A stretch of 64,000 nucleotides of DNA from Roseivirga sp. UBA6061 (GCA_002427745.1 DIYF01000116.1:18598-82597), one strand, 5' to 3'. Positions 34,088-43,220 are shown, counted from the first letter of the stretch. The notes: a model not told the origin generated them from the sequence alone. Numbers and translations: made by a program.

Positions 34088-34852
34088 ATGTTTTTCGTCC
34101 TTTCCAAAATACTGGCATTTTTCGTCAGGCCTCTGGTCTGGATCATTTTCTGCTTTTTGGGATCATACTTCTTCAGAAGACCTAAATTAAAAAAGGGTCT
34201 TTTCTGGACAGGCATGTTGCTACTCATAGTTTTTTCCAATCAGTACATCAGTAACCGGGTGATGCTCTGGTGGGAACCTGAGCCGGTACTTATTGAAACT
34301 CTGGGGCAGTACGATGTAGGGATAGTATTCAGTGGTGTCACCAAGGGGAGCAAGACACCTGATGACCGGGTATATTTTAATCAGGATGCCGACAGAATTA
34401 CCCACACGCTGCAGCTTTACAACGAAGGAAAGATTAAACGCATTCTGGTTACTGGCGGGCTGGGCTTTCAGCAAAGAAAAGTGAGTGCGGCAGCCGAAAG
34501 GCTTCGCGACTTTTTGCTGATGGCGGGAGTTCCTGAGGAAGACATCATTGTAGAACCCGATGCGGTGAACACCTATGAAAACGCGGTCAATGCGGCCAGG
34601 ATACTTAACAAGCAGTTTCCCGGACAGAAATACCTGCTTATTACATCAGCTTTTCATATGAAGCGTTCGTCACTTTGCCTGAAAGCCCAGGGTATATCCT
34701 TCGATACTTTTCCTGCAGGCTACCGCACCGACAGGCCCACACCTAAGTTTGATGATCTGTTTATCCCGAGAGCAACAGCTATAGACAGATGGGAGCTTAT
34801 TTTCAAGGAAATTGCCGGCCTGGCTACTTACCGGGTTATGGGGTATCTCTAA
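34088..34852 (+). CDS. DUF218/YdcF-SanA-like membrane protein
   Basis: 254 residues with two N-terminal membrane helices (~5-30, ~38-54) and a soluble DUF218 domain: DVGIVFSGVTKG, RILVTGGLG, NTYENAVNAARIL, and YLLITSAFHMKRS. The family (SanA, YdcF, ElyC) is linked to envelope integrity and lipid carrier metabolism; the precise activity is unknown. The gene is divergent from the ECF sigma factor with 151 bp between starts and its last 4 bp overlap the convergent ArsR gene. Confidence 0.85.
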   Translation: MFFVLSKILAFFVRPLVWIIFCFLGSYFFRRPKLKKGLFWTGMLLLIVFSNQYISNRVMLWWEPEPVLIETLGQYDVGIVFSGVTKGSKTPDDRVYFNQDADRITHTLQLYNEGKIKRILVTGGLGFQQRKVSAAAERLRDFLLMAGVPEEDIIVEPDAVNTYENAVNAARILNKQFPGQKYLLITSAFHMKRSSLCLKAQGISFDTFPAGYRTDRPTPKFDDLFIPRATAIDRWELIFKEIAGLATYRVMGYL

Positions 34853-35151
34853 AAGTAATTTATATCCACCTTTTCGAGCGTGGCGATAAGATCTACAACC
34901 TCTTTTAATTTGAGAAAGTAAAAAATCTGTTTGCCTTCGCGCTTACTGCCCAGCACGCCTTTCATCTTCAGGTTGGCCAGGTGATGGGATGTCAGGGACT
35001 GCTCCAGCCCCAGGTAAGCGGTTATCTCATTCACCGACATCTTCTCATGCTGGCTCAACAAATCAATGATACCCACACGCATAGGATGGGCCACCGTTTT
35101 CAGCACAAACGCAATTTTTTCAACCCTTTCTCTGTCGAGTTCCTCCGCCAT
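34849..35151 (-). CDS. ArsR-family regulator
   Basis: 100 residues forming one winged helix: VAHPMRVGIIDLLSQHEKMSVNEITAYLGLEQSLTSHHLANLKMKGVLGSKREGKQIFYFLK. The metal-sensing ELCV(C/G)D motif of ArsR/SmtB is absent, so it probably responds to something other than heavy metals, or to redox state. No obvious target gene is adjacent; the gene overlaps the DUF218 gene at the 3' ends. Confidence 0.9.
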   Translation of the reverse strand: MAEELDRERVEKIAFVLKTVAHPMRVGIIDLLSQHEKMSVNEITAYLGLEQSLTSHHLANLKMKGVLGSKREGKQIFYFLKLKEVVDLIATLEKVDINYF

Positions 35152-35203
35152 ATATCGGTAAATTTATGGTCATATGTTCATATAAAAAAGAAAGGCTCAT
35201 AAA

Positions 35204-35235
35204 TAAAAAAGGAGTCGCTTTTAAGAGCAACTCCT
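35204..35235 (-). terminator. Intrinsic terminator after the first OmpA/TSP3 gene
   Basis: On the minus strand an AGGAGTTGCT/AGCGACTCCT stem (35226-35235 with 35210-35219, one wobble) is followed by a T-rich tract (35204-35209). It lies 25 bp downstream of the OmpA-family gene stop. Confidence 0.75.
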
Positions 35236-35259
35236 TCCTGTACATATCATTCAAAGCGC

Positions 35260-36696
35260 CTACTTCAGGACTACTTTAATCTCTACACGTCTGTTTTTAG
35301 CACGACCTACCCTGCTGGCGTTATCACCCACAGGCTCATCAATACCAAAGCCTTCCGAGGTCATACGAGACCTGGAAATGCCTTTCTCAACCAGGTACTC
35401 CAATACAGCTGACCCACGCAATCTGGAAAGATGCAGGTTATAAGCTTCATTACCCGTATTGTCAGAGTGACCTCTGAGCTCAAGTCTGAAATCGTATTCC
35501 TTCATGAGTAGTGCAATCTCATCCAGTGCTTTCTGGTAAACAGGTAGCAACTCTGTACTATTGAACCTGAAGGTTATCACCTCTACAGGTAGTTCAGGTG
35601 TATAGACAGGACATCCTTTAGTATCTGCTGAACCCTTATCGGCCGGACAGTCATCTTCTGAATCAGGAATTCCATCTCCATCTGTATCAATCACTCTCGG
35701 AGCATCAGGGTCTGTAGCGCAGCCATCGAATTGCCCTGCCTCATTAGGACACTTATCATTTACATCAGGCACTCCATCACCATCGCTATCTACAGGACAA
35801 CCACTACCGTCTTTTCCTGCCTGCTGTGGACATTTATCATCAACATCTGCCACACCATCTCCGTCTGTATCTTCAGGGCAGCCTTTTCCGTTTTCACCGG
35901 CTACATCCGGACATTTATCTTCGGCATCTGCTATACCATCTCCGTCCGTATCAGGACAACCATTGGCCAGTTTACCCGGCAGGTCAGGACACTGATCTTC
36001 TGCATCGATCACACCATCACCATCACGGTCAGGGTATGGACAACCATTGTTATCTTCGGGTCCGAATTCATCAGGACATCCATCTTTAGCATCTACGATA
36101 CCATCGTTGTCGGAATCTTTTCTCTTTTTAATGGAGAACCCGATACCTACAGAATACTCACGATAATTATTCTTACCATTCACCTTGTAGCCTGTAGATA
36201 CAAAGGCTTTGAATTTTTCAGCAATTCTCCAGTCCACTCCCAATGTGGGTGTTACATTCACAGCAAACCCTTCCTCAACGGTAGAATTACCAGCATTGTC
36301 AAAGTTCAGGAAGCCAACTCCCAGGGCCGCAAAAGGCGCGAGCTTGGCATTTTCTTTCAGAATTTTACCATTATTGAACTTGAACTTAGGCACAAAATGC
36401 AAACCGAACAGGTCCGTTCTGTCTGTGCCGTTTTCATTAAGAATTGTTCCAAAAGATGCCAGGTAGCTAAAGTTGAAGCTTTTATTGAAATACCTCTCTA
36501 ATCCAAAAGTAAAAGAAGCAGCATCCGTACTGGTAATGTTATCAAACGGAATACGGATGATGGATCCGTACTGATTGTTATTGTATGAAAGTGTAGGCCA
36601 GTTCTTATCATCCTCAGTCTGCGCAGAGGCTCCAATGCTCAATAGCATTAGTCCAAGGCAAGAAACAACCAGTTGCTTTATAAAAAAATTCATCAC
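35260..36696 (-). CDS. OmpA-family protein with thrombospondin type-3 repeats
   Basis: 478 residues: signal peptide (~1-25, ending GASAQTE), a beta-barrel-like domain ~26-190, about six calcium-binding TSP3 repeats (DxDGDGxxDxxDxCP) at ~193-345, and an OmpA peptidoglycan-binding domain ~375-478 with VITFRFNSTELLP, LELRGHSDNTGN and NRRVEIKVV. The barrel sits in the outer membrane, the OmpA domain holds peptidoglycan, and TSP3 repeats act as a calcium-stiffened linker. A candidate promoter, TTG-N20-TACCTTCA, lies upstream (about 36717-36750). Paralogous to the gene at 36975. Confidence 0.9.
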   Translation of the reverse strand: MMNFFIKQLVVSCLGLMLLSIGASAQTEDDKNWPTLSYNNNQYGSIIRIPFDNITSTDAASFTFGLERYFNKSFNFSYLASFGTILNENGTDRTDLFGLHFVPKFKFNNGKILKENAKLAPFAALGVGFLNFDNAGNSTVEEGFAVNVTPTLGVDWRIAEKFKAFVSTGYKVNGKNNYREYSVGIGFSIKKRKDSDNDGIVDAKDGCPDEFGPEDNNGCPYPDRDGDGVIDAEDQCPDLPGKLANGCPDTDGDGIADAEDKCPDVAGENGKGCPEDTDGDGVADVDDKCPQQAGKDGSGCPVDSDGDGVPDVNDKCPNEAGQFDGCATDPDAPRVIDTDGDGIPDSEDDCPADKGSADTKGCPVYTPELPVEVITFRFNSTELLPVYQKALDEIALLMKEYDFRLELRGHSDNTGNEAYNLHLSRLRGSAVLEYLVEKGISRSRMTSEGFGIDEPVGDNASRVGRAKNRRVEIKVVLK

Positions 36697-36892
36697 TCGA
36701 TTTTTTGAAATATGAAGGTAGTCACTAATTCCAGCTATATCAACGAATTTTCGTTATTAAGTTCTGACTTTAAGAACTTTAAAAAACGTCAAAAGCTCTT
36801 TCTACTTCTCATTGAAGGCCGATTACCGACTATATAAAGCTCACCTGTTCACAATTTGTACACAAGTGGTAATCAGACTTTTCTAAACAGGA

Positions 36893-36919
36893 AGAGCAGG
36901 TTTTTTCCGAACCTGCTCT
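36893..36919 (-). terminator. Strong hairpin between the two OmpA/TSP3 genes
   Basis: Perfect 10-bp stem (AGAGCAGGTT at 36893-36902, AACCTGCTCT at 36910-36919) 56 bp after the stop of the upstream gene on the minus strand. The T-tract after it is poor (TCCTGTTT), so termination may be partial. Confidence 0.5.
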
Positions 36920-36974
36920 TCTTTAAGTAGTATTTATTCAAGCCATATGACTATGGCCTGATTCATAAAATAAA

Positions 36975-38390
36975 TTATTTAAAAACAATCTCCAGCTCTA
37001 CCCTTCTGTTCTGTGCTCTGCCTGCTCTGGTATTGTTGTCTGCAATCGGATTGGCGATACCATAGCCCTCAGCCGCCAGTCTGGAGGCATCAATACCTTT
37101 GTCAATCAGATACTGCTTCACAGCATTGGCTCTTCTTTTAGATAACTCCAGGTTTGAATCTTCTCTGCCTGTGTTATCAGTATAGCCGCTCAGACTCAGG
37201 TTAAAGTCATTTTCGGCCATCAAATCCGCCACCTGGTTTAATGATGCGTAAGAAGATTGCTTCAGCACATCGCTACCAGAGTTGAACTGAATACTCTTCA
37301 CAGCCAGATCCAACACTTTTTTCACTTCTTCTTTCACCTCAGGACAACCATTGTTGGTAGTAAGGCCTGCTGTCTGTGGACACTGATCATCACTGTCTTT
37401 CACACCATCACCATCAGTATCAGGACAACCGTTGAGTGTACCTGCCTGGTTAGGACACTGATCCTCGCTATCCTTGATTCCATCTCCATCGCTGTCAGGA
37501 CAACCGTTCAGGGTACCCGCCTGATTAGGACACTGGTCTTCACTATCTTTCACACCATCGCCATCAGTATCAGGGCAACCATTGTGAGCAGCAACACCTG
37601 CTACATCAGGACAGGTATCTTCTGAATCCTTGATACCATCTCTGTCTTTATCGGGGCAACCATTCAGTGTACCTGCCTCTGTAGGGCACTCATCATCCTT
37701 ATCCAAAACACCATCGCCATCGGTATCAGGCCATGGACAGCCCTGATTCTCAACAGGTCCTGCTACTTCAGGACAGGCATCTTCTTTATTGGTTACACCA
37801 TCACCATCTGAATCTTTTTCTCCTCCCAGAGAGAAAGAAACGCCTATGGCATACTGCATATAGTTAGGAGACTGAGAAATACTGCTTTTATAAGCAGCTC
37901 TTGCATTGATTTCAGCATCTTCAGCAACCTTGAACTTTAGTCCGCCACCGATGGGCAACATGGAGTAGCTGCCATCCTCAAACTCCTGATATTGGAGTCT
38001 GCCGGAGATATTGCCATGCCATGCCATACCGTAACCGGCAAAAAGATAGGGGGCTACTTTAGAGTCTTCTTTAAAGATGTACCCGTTGTCAAACTTGTAA
38101 ACCAGTCTCAGATCAAAATCTGTCAGGTTGCCATTGTATACATCCTCATAGATCAGCTTACCATATGATAAACCTGCTTCGATATCAAAGCTTGAGTTAA
38201 TGTACCTCTCTATACCTACTCTCAGTCCCGAATTATCGAGTTGACCAAAGTCAAAAATACCTTCCCAGAATCTATAGTCGAATTTATTGTTAGTCAGCTC
38301 TATGGTGAGCCACCAGGGAGTATCTTCTGTCTGCGCCTGGGCAGACGTGATCCCCATAAAAAGTGCAAGTGCGATTAAAAATCTCTTCAT
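36975..38390 (-). CDS. OmpA-family protein with thrombospondin type-3 repeats (paralogue)
   Basis: 471 residues: signal peptide (~1-20, ending SAQAQTE), barrel-like domain ~21-190, six to seven TSP3 repeats at ~195-350, and an OmpA domain ~370-471 (VKSIQFNSGSDVLKQ, LSLSGYTDNTGRE, NRRVELEIV). Its repeats are close copies at DNA level: about 75 bp encoding CPDTDGDGVKDSEDQCPNQAG-type units, more uniform than in the paralogue, which suggests recent expansion by slippage or recombination. It is transcribed before its paralogue, with a hairpin between them. Confidence 0.9.
   Translation of the reverse strand: MKRFLIALALFMGITSAQAQTEDTPWWLTIELTNNKFDYRFWEGIFDFGQLDNSGLRVGIERYINSSFDIEAGLSYGKLIYEDVYNGNLTDFDLRLVYKFDNGYIFKEDSKVAPYLFAGYGMAWHGNISGRLQYQEFEDGSYSMLPIGGGLKFKVAEDAEINARAAYKSSISQSPNYMQYAIGVSFSLGGEKDSDGDGVTNKEDACPEVAGPVENQGCPWPDTDGDGVLDKDDECPTEAGTLNGCPDKDRDGIKDSEDTCPDVAGVAAHNGCPDTDGDGVKDSEDQCPNQAGTLNGCPDSDGDGIKDSEDQCPNQAGTLNGCPDTDGDGVKDSDDQCPQTAGLTTNNGCPEVKEEVKKVLDLAVKSIQFNSGSDVLKQSSYASLNQVADLMAENDFNLSLSGYTDNTGREDSNLELSKRRANAVKQYLIDKGIDASRLAAEGYGIANPIADNNTRAGRAQNRRVELEIVFK
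37370..37740 (-). repeat. 75-bp tandem repeats encoding TSP3 units
   Basis: Coding repeats of 25 codons, the three at about 37390-37600 nearly identical in DNA. They are part of the OmpA-family gene and could change copy number. Confidence 0.7.
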
Positions 38391-38582
38391 GTCAATTAGT
38401 TTTCAGTTGTAGTACAAAATCCTAACCAACCCAGCTATTTAAGATAATTAATCTTTTTGTTTTATCGAAACATGGTATATAACAATTTACAAGACCATTT
38501 TCCATAAGTACAGCCTAATAACCCAAACCCCAATTCTGAGAATTTTCCCAAATTGGGAAAATTTTTCCTGTTTTATTTGTGC

Positions 38583-39083
38583 ATGAAAATCGGACTGATC
38601 TCAGATACCCATAGCTTTCTGGACCCTAAAGTGTTTAATCACTTTCAATCATGTGACGAAATATGGCATGCGGGGGATGTGGGCGACATTGCCGTGATAG
38701 AGCAACTGAAAGCTTTTAAACCTGTGAGAGGAGTGTTTGGCAACATCGATGACCAGTCTGTGCGACAGAAGTATCCGGAGAAACTCGTTTTTGAGGTTGA
38801 AGGAGTTAAGGTATATATGATCCACATCGGGGGAACTCCTCCCAGGTATGCCAAAGGGGTAAAAGCCGACCTGAAAAAAGAAAAACCCAGGCTCTTTATC
38901 TGCGGTCATTCACATATACTGAAAGTAATGCCCGATAAGGAACTGGATAATATGCTCTATATGAATCCGGGAGCTGCCGGAAGGCAGGGCTTTCACCGAA
39001 TGCGCACCTTACTCCGCTTTGACCTGGAAGCGGGCAGTATCAAAAACCTGGAAGTAATAGAGCTCGGAAAACGAGGGCAATAA
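38583..39083 (+). CDS. YfcE/MJ0936-type metallophosphodiesterase
   Basis: 166 residues from ATG at 38583; an in-frame TTG at 38553 would add ten residues of non-conserved sequence. The motifs of the calcineurin-like fold are present: GLISDTHS, WHAGDVGD, GNIDDQ (in place of the usual GNCD/GNHD), FICGHSHI and NPGAAG. The family hydrolyses phosphodiesters with two metal ions. The Asp in place of the Cys/His in GNIDD is a common variation. It is followed by a convergent gene with a shared terminator region. Confidence 0.9.
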   Translation: MKIGLISDTHSFLDPKVFNHFQSCDEIWHAGDVGDIAVIEQLKAFKPVRGVFGNIDDQSVRQKYPEKLVFEVEGVKVYMIHIGGTPPRYAKGVKADLKKEKPRLFICGHSHILKVMPDKELDNMLYMNPGAAGRQGFHRMRTLLRFDLEAGSIKNLEVIELGKRGQ

Positions 39084-39109
39084 AAAAGCCCTGACGGTAT
39101 CGTCAGAGC
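39082..39109 (-). terminator. Intrinsic terminator (CCCTGACG type)
   Basis: Stem GCTCTGACG/CGTCAGGGC (one mismatch, 39088-39096 with 39101-39109) and a run of six T on the minus strand (39082-39087). It overlaps the end of the phosphodiesterase gene and stops the convergent acidic-tail gene. Confidence 0.78.
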
Positions 39110-39137
39110 TTTATGCTGTATCTTATGTGAAGCAGAA

Positions 39138-39482
39138 TTAAGCTTCTTCTTTAGTCTCTTCTTCGTCTGCAGCAGGCTCTTCGCTTTCTTCTGCTGCTTC
39201 AGTAGCCTCAGCAGCTTCTTCTGCCTCAGCGACAACCTCTTCTACTTTTTCAGCCTCAGCTACAGGAGTTTCTTCAACTACTGCCTCAACTTTGGTTTCT
39301 TCTACTGCCGGAGCAGGTGCTTCTGCTTCTTTAACCGGAGCAGTTCCAAAAGAAGCTTTAATAGCTTCTGCGTCAATCTTTTTGATTACAGGCTTTCTGT
39401 TCAACTGCTGCATGCTCACCTGTCTTTTGGCGGCTGTCTGCTTGTTTCTTCTTGCCTTTCTTTTAAGTCGCGTTACGCCCAT
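39138..39482 (-). CDS. Small protein with basic head and Ala/Glu acidic tail
   Basis: 114 residues from ATG at 39482; the reading frame stays open further upstream but the upstream part is not conserved. The N-terminus GVTRLKRKARRNKQTAAKRQVSMQQLNRKPVIKK is a strongly basic segment seen in a conserved Bacteroidota small protein. The second half is almost only Ala, Glu, Val and Asp. The split charge suggests binding to a nucleic acid through the head, with the tail as a flexible polyanion. No function is established. It is divergent from hisS. Confidence 0.65.
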   Translation of the reverse strand: MGVTRLKRKARRNKQTAAKRQVSMQQLNRKPVIKKIDAEAIKASFGTAPVKEAEAPAPAVEETKVEAVVEETPVAEAEKVEEVVAEAEEAAEATEAAEESEEPAADEEETKEEA

Positions 39483-39616
39483 GTCACTATGCTTATTCTC
39501 GAAATGAGGTGCAAAGATAAGAGTTAATAGAAAAACTACGCATCTTTTACCAAATAAAAATTCAAAAACCTTCCACTTTGACCGTATTTGTACCACATTG
39601 TTTTCTGACCTTTTAG

Positions 39617-39624
39617 TAGCTTTG
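39617..39624 (+). promoter_or_regulatory. Candidate promoter of hisS
   Basis: TAGCTTTG fits TAnnTTTG exactly, 18 bp before the hisS ATG; a TTG at 39598-39600 lies 16 bp upstream of it. Confidence 0.55.
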
Positions 39625-39641
39625 GCGAAATATCAGGAGTA

Positions 39642-41015
39642 ATGGCACAAAAACCCTCTTTACCTAAAGGAACACGCGACTTTGGTCCGGCCCAAATGTT
39701 GAAAAGAAACTACATTCTGAACGCCATTCGGTCTGTGTTCAAAAAATATGGCTTTTTGCCTCTGGAAACTCCTGCCATGGAAAACCTCTCCACCTTAACA
39801 GGTAAGTATGGAGATGAAGGAGACCAGTTGCTCTTCAGAATACTCAATACCGGTGATTACCTGTCTAAAACCCAACCGGCTGATTATGAAGCCGGAAGTA
39901 AGGCACTTACTTCAAAGATTGCCGAAAAAGGCCTGAAGTATGACCTGACAGTACCCTTTGCCCGCTATGTGGTCATGAATCAGCACGACATCGCCTTTCC
40001 TTTCAGACGATACCAGATACAGCCTGTATGGCGTGCCGACAGACCTCAGAAAGGGAGGTATCGAGAATTTTATCAGTGTGATGCTGATATCATCGGTACC
40101 AACTCGCTCATTTCTGAAGCCGAACTGATGTGTATGGTGCACGAGGTTTTCGAGCGTCTCAATTTTAATGACTTCAGTGTTTCTATAAGCAATCGCAAGG
40201 TACTTGAAGGCATGGCTGAGGTGCTGAATGCCAGCGAGCAATTCAGTACGTTCTGTGTGATTCTTGACAAACTGGACAAGATTGGGCAGGAGCGTGTATT
40301 TGAGGAACTCAGCAAAATCGGTATCACACCAAATGCCCTGACACAGCTGGACAATATGCTCAGTCTGAGCGGTGCTAACAGTGAGAAACTGGAAGCTCTG
40401 AAGGTTCTTCTTGCCGATTCTGAAGCTGGTATCACAGGAATAAATGAACTGGCAGACACTTTCAGCTATATTGAAAAGCTGGGATTAACATCTCACAAAC
40501 TGGTTTTCGACCCTACGCTGGCACGTGGCCTCTCCTATTATACAGGTACCATTTATGAGGTGAAACCCACATCTGTTAAAATGGGAACTATTACTGCCGG
40601 TGGACGCTATGACAACCTGACCGGTATATTCGGTTTAAAAGACGTATCCGGTGTGGGTATCAGCTTTGGTATCGACCGTATTTATGATACACTCGAAGAA
40701 ATGAACCTTTACCCTGAAGACAACCAGGATACCACCCGACTACTGATAACAAACTTCGATCAGGAGTCGGCTGACTACGCTCTGGGCCTGCTGGCAAAAT
40801 TCAGAGCTGCCGGCATTAATAGCGAACTCTATCCTGACAGTGCCAAGCTCAAAAAGCAAATGTCTTATGCAAATAAGAAAGGAATTCCTTTTTGCCTGAT
40901 GGTCGGTTCGCGGGAGATCGAAACAGGAGAGTTCGTTTTGAAAAATATGAGTACCGGTGAGCAAAGCACACTGGATACAGACAGCCTGATCAAAGAACTA
41001 AGCAGTTCACAATAA
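39642..41015 (+). CDS. hisS: Histidyl-tRNA synthetase
   Basis: 457 residues. Class II synthetase: GTRDFGP at the start, LETPAMENLSTLTGKYG (motif 1 region), RRYQIQPVWRADRPQKGRYREFYQCDADIIG (motif 2), the histidine-binding LARGLSYYTGTIYE, motif 3 GGRYDNLTGIFG...GVGISFGIDRI, and a C-terminal anticodon-binding domain (~355-455). It charges tRNA-His with histidine. Length is normal for the Bacteroidota form. It stands alone with its own promoter and divergent from the acidic-tail gene. Confidence 0.97.
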   Translation: MAQKPSLPKGTRDFGPAQMLKRNYILNAIRSVFKKYGFLPLETPAMENLSTLTGKYGDEGDQLLFRILNTGDYLSKTQPADYEAGSKALTSKIAEKGLKYDLTVPFARYVVMNQHDIAFPFRRYQIQPVWRADRPQKGRYREFYQCDADIIGTNSLISEAELMCMVHEVFERLNFNDFSVSISNRKVLEGMAEVLNASEQFSTFCVILDKLDKIGQERVFEELSKIGITPNALTQLDNMLSLSGANSEKLEALKVLLADSEAGITGINELADTFSYIEKLGLTSHKLVFDPTLARGLSYYTGTIYEVKPTSVKMGTITAGGRYDNLTGIFGLKDVSGVGISFGIDRIYDTLEEMNLYPEDNQDTTRLLITNFDQESADYALGLLAKFRAAGINSELYPDSAKLKKQMSYANKKGIPFCLMVGSREIETGEFVLKNMSTGEQSTLDTDSLIKELSSSQ

Positions 41016-41116
41016 GTCCATCAGAGGGTAAGCCCTCTGCCATTTCGGGGGATTTATTAGTTTTTTGAATAAGTTTCGATCTGAAAGGCCGTTTATTGTT
41101 CAACCATAATTAATGC

Positions 41117-42865
41117 ATGCAGCGGGCAAGGCACCCTATAACATTTCTACTCAAACATAAGCTGGCAGTCTTTGTATCCATTTGGATAAGCTTAACCGCT
41201 GTACCCGGGCTGCAGGCCCAGATAAGCAGTCAGAAAGGTTGGTTTACCGTTGATTTTGATGCAGGCTGTTCCCCGCTGGATGTCAGGCTCACCAATACGG
41301 GTGTACGCTCCGGCTCGCTTTTCGTAGACTTTATGGGAGATGCCAACGATCGCTTTTCCAATGTGGGCTTTACCGATACCTTTGACCCCACTGAGACCTT
41401 AACCACTACTTATACCTCGCCCGGTACTTTCCTGATCAGAGTTGTGGACCAATCCGGAGCAGGAGCGATAGCCGATCGCTTTGACTTTATAGAAATTACG
41501 GTCCTGGAACCCGTGGCTCCCGTTTATACCGTAGCTCTCTGCAATAACAACCGCGTAGTGTTGACCTTTGATTTGGGGCAAGACAACTATGATTTTTATG
41601 AAATAGACTATGGTGACGGTAGTGCCATATCGACCCTGGACAAAACAGGAAGCAGTGAGACCAGCTACACCTATACAGCTCAGGGCAGCTACACCATTCA
41701 GGTGAGTGGAAAACTGAATGCCGGCTCCGATATTAACTGTGGCACCTCTCCTGCTCAGGTGATTAATACTATCGAGTCCATACCCACACCGGAGATTACA
41801 GCATTGACCGTAACAGATGAGCAAACTGTTGAAATAAGCTATACGGCACTTACTGATAACATCAACTATAACCTGCTGCTTAAAATCGAAAGCAACCCAT
41901 TTAATATAGTAGCCAATATTGACCCCACGCTCAATCCCACTTCGTTCTCTTATACGCTGGACAATCCGGTAGCCAACACCCTGGATTTACAGTTTCAGAT
42001 CAGTGCAGTAGAAGCTTGCGGGGTCGTCCAGACCTTCTCTGAAATCATCCGTAACGTGAGAACCTCATATTCAGCCAACTATCTGAACGGTAACGAGCCC
42101 ACCATCACGACTACCTGGAATACCGGCCATGCTGCAACAGAGCTCAACGCAGTGAATTTTATCTTCGATGGTATCCCTGAAACAGTAGCGACTGCCCCTT
42201 CAGGAGAATTCAGAAAAGTTCTTGCTAACTGTTCAGATGTACGCCCCTACTCTTATGAGATTTCACTCAATGGTGCTGTTTCGCGTAGCATCACCACACT
42301 ACCCGATTACAGTATCAATGGCCTCAACCCTCCTTCCACTACCGGCCTGCAAGGCAGACTGGCAGGATCGGCTGTTATTCTGAGTTATGATGAAGCTCCG
42401 GTACCCACCTCTGAATACCGTATCTATACATCCACACCTGCGGGCCGTCAATTAGTCGGCACCACCGCTAACCGCAACTTCACCGTCAATGATTTTGATG
42501 TAACCGATTCGGAAGTGTGTTTTGTCGTGTCTTATGTAGATGATTGCGGCTTTGAATCACGCTTTACGAATGAAGTCTGCTTTGAATTCTCACCAGTGCT
42601 TCGTCTCCCCAATGCTTTCAGCCCCAATGGCGACACTGAAAACGATACTTTCGGGGTCCCCACCGGTGTCTATCCGGACTTTCAGATGCTGATATTTGAC
42701 CGCTGGGGCAAGCTCGTTTTTTCTTCCAATGACCCCGATCGTCCATGGGATGGTTTTATCAACGGACAGCAGGCTCCTTTAGGAAGTTACATTTATCGTA
42801 TCAATTATAACTTCACTCCAAATAGTCCCGTTTCTTTGACTGGAAGTATTACATTAATTCGATAG
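41117..42865 (+). CDS. Surface protein with type B T9SS sorting domain
   Basis: 582 residues. A signal segment (~12-35, ending GLQAQISS) leads to PKD/Ig-like beta domains (DYGDGSAI near residue 175 is a PKD motif) and fibronectin-III-like strands. The last ~85 residues form a type B (CHU-type) sorting domain: PNAFSPNGDTENDTFGV, DRWGKLVFSSNDP, PWDGFING and GSYIYRINY. Such proteins are exported by T9SS and can be attached to the surface, where they act as adhesins. The gene ends 22 bp before ybaB. Confidence 0.87.
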   Translation: MQRARHPITFLLKHKLAVFVSIWISLTAVPGLQAQISSQKGWFTVDFDAGCSPLDVRLTNTGVRSGSLFVDFMGDANDRFSNVGFTDTFDPTETLTTTYTSPGTFLIRVVDQSGAGAIADRFDFIEITVLEPVAPVYTVALCNNNRVVLTFDLGQDNYDFYEIDYGDGSAISTLDKTGSSETSYTYTAQGSYTIQVSGKLNAGSDINCGTSPAQVINTIESIPTPEITALTVTDEQTVEISYTALTDNINYNLLLKIESNPFNIVANIDPTLNPTSFSYTLDNPVANTLDLQFQISAVEACGVVQTFSEIIRNVRTSYSANYLNGNEPTITTTWNTGHAATELNAVNFIFDGIPETVATAPSGEFRKVLANCSDVRPYSYEISLNGAVSRSITTLPDYSINGLNPPSTTGLQGRLAGSAVILSYDEAPVPTSEYRIYTSTPAGRQLVGTTANRNFTVNDFDVTDSEVCFVVSYVDDCGFESRFTNEVCFEFSPVLRLPNAFSPNGDTENDTFGVPTGVYPDFQMLIFDRWGKLVFSSNDPDRPWDGFINGQQAPLGSYIYRINYNFTPNSPVSLTGSITLIR

Positions 42866-42870
42866 TTTTG
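42863..42870 (+). promoter_or_regulatory. Candidate promoter of ybaB
   Basis: TAGTTTTG fits TAnnTTTG exactly and overlaps the stop codon of the upstream T9SS gene. It lies 17 bp before the ybaB ATG; a TTG at 42836-42838 is 24 bp upstream of it. Confidence 0.5.
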
Positions 42871-42887
42871 GGCAAAACAGTAGAGAC

Positions 42888-43220
42888 ATGTTCGATATGA
42901 TGAAGATGATGGGCAAGGTAAAAGAGGTCCAGGCAAAGATGAAGGAAGCACAGGAGCGTTTGGAATTCATAGAAGAAACAGGTGAAGCAGGTGCCGGTAT
43001 GGTGAAAGCAACCGTTAACGGCAAAAAGAAGGTAATTTCTATCGACATAGACGAGAGTCTGATCACAAAAGATGATAAGGAAATGATCCAGGACCTGACC
43101 GTAGCAGCGATCAACAATGCGATGGACAAAGCTGACGTCAGAGCAAAAGAAGAGATCAAAAACGGCACAGACGGCATTATCCCCAACATTCCGGGCATGG
43201 ACCTGGGCGGCATGTTCTGA
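42888..43220 (+). CDS. ybaB: YbaB/EbfC nucleoid-associated protein
   Basis: 110 residues: MFDMMKMMGKVKEVQAKMKEAQERLEFIEETGEAGAGMVKATVNGKKKVISIDI is typical of the YbaB/EbfC fold, a small dimer that binds DNA. In many bacteria ybaB is linked to dnaX and recR; neither is present here. Its stop codon TGA shares one base with the next ATG, so it is translationally coupled to a glycosyltransferase, an uncommon pairing. Confidence 0.93.
   Translation: MFDMMKMMGKVKEVQAKMKEAQERLEFIEETGEAGAGMVKATVNGKKKVISIDIDESLITKDDKEMIQDLTVAAINNAMDKADVRAKEEIKNGTDGIIPNIPGMDLGGMF

Noticed and set aside
35731..36501. Long frame opposite the OmpA/TSP3 gene
   Set aside because: It is a shadow created by the repeated Asp/Gly codons of the TSP3 region.
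37370..37740. Possible CRISPR array
   Set aside because: The repeats are 75 bp, in frame, and encode TSP3 units; there are no unique spacers.
41022..41039. CAGAGGG/CCCTCTG hairpin after hisS
   Set aside because: No T-run follows, so it was not called as a terminator.
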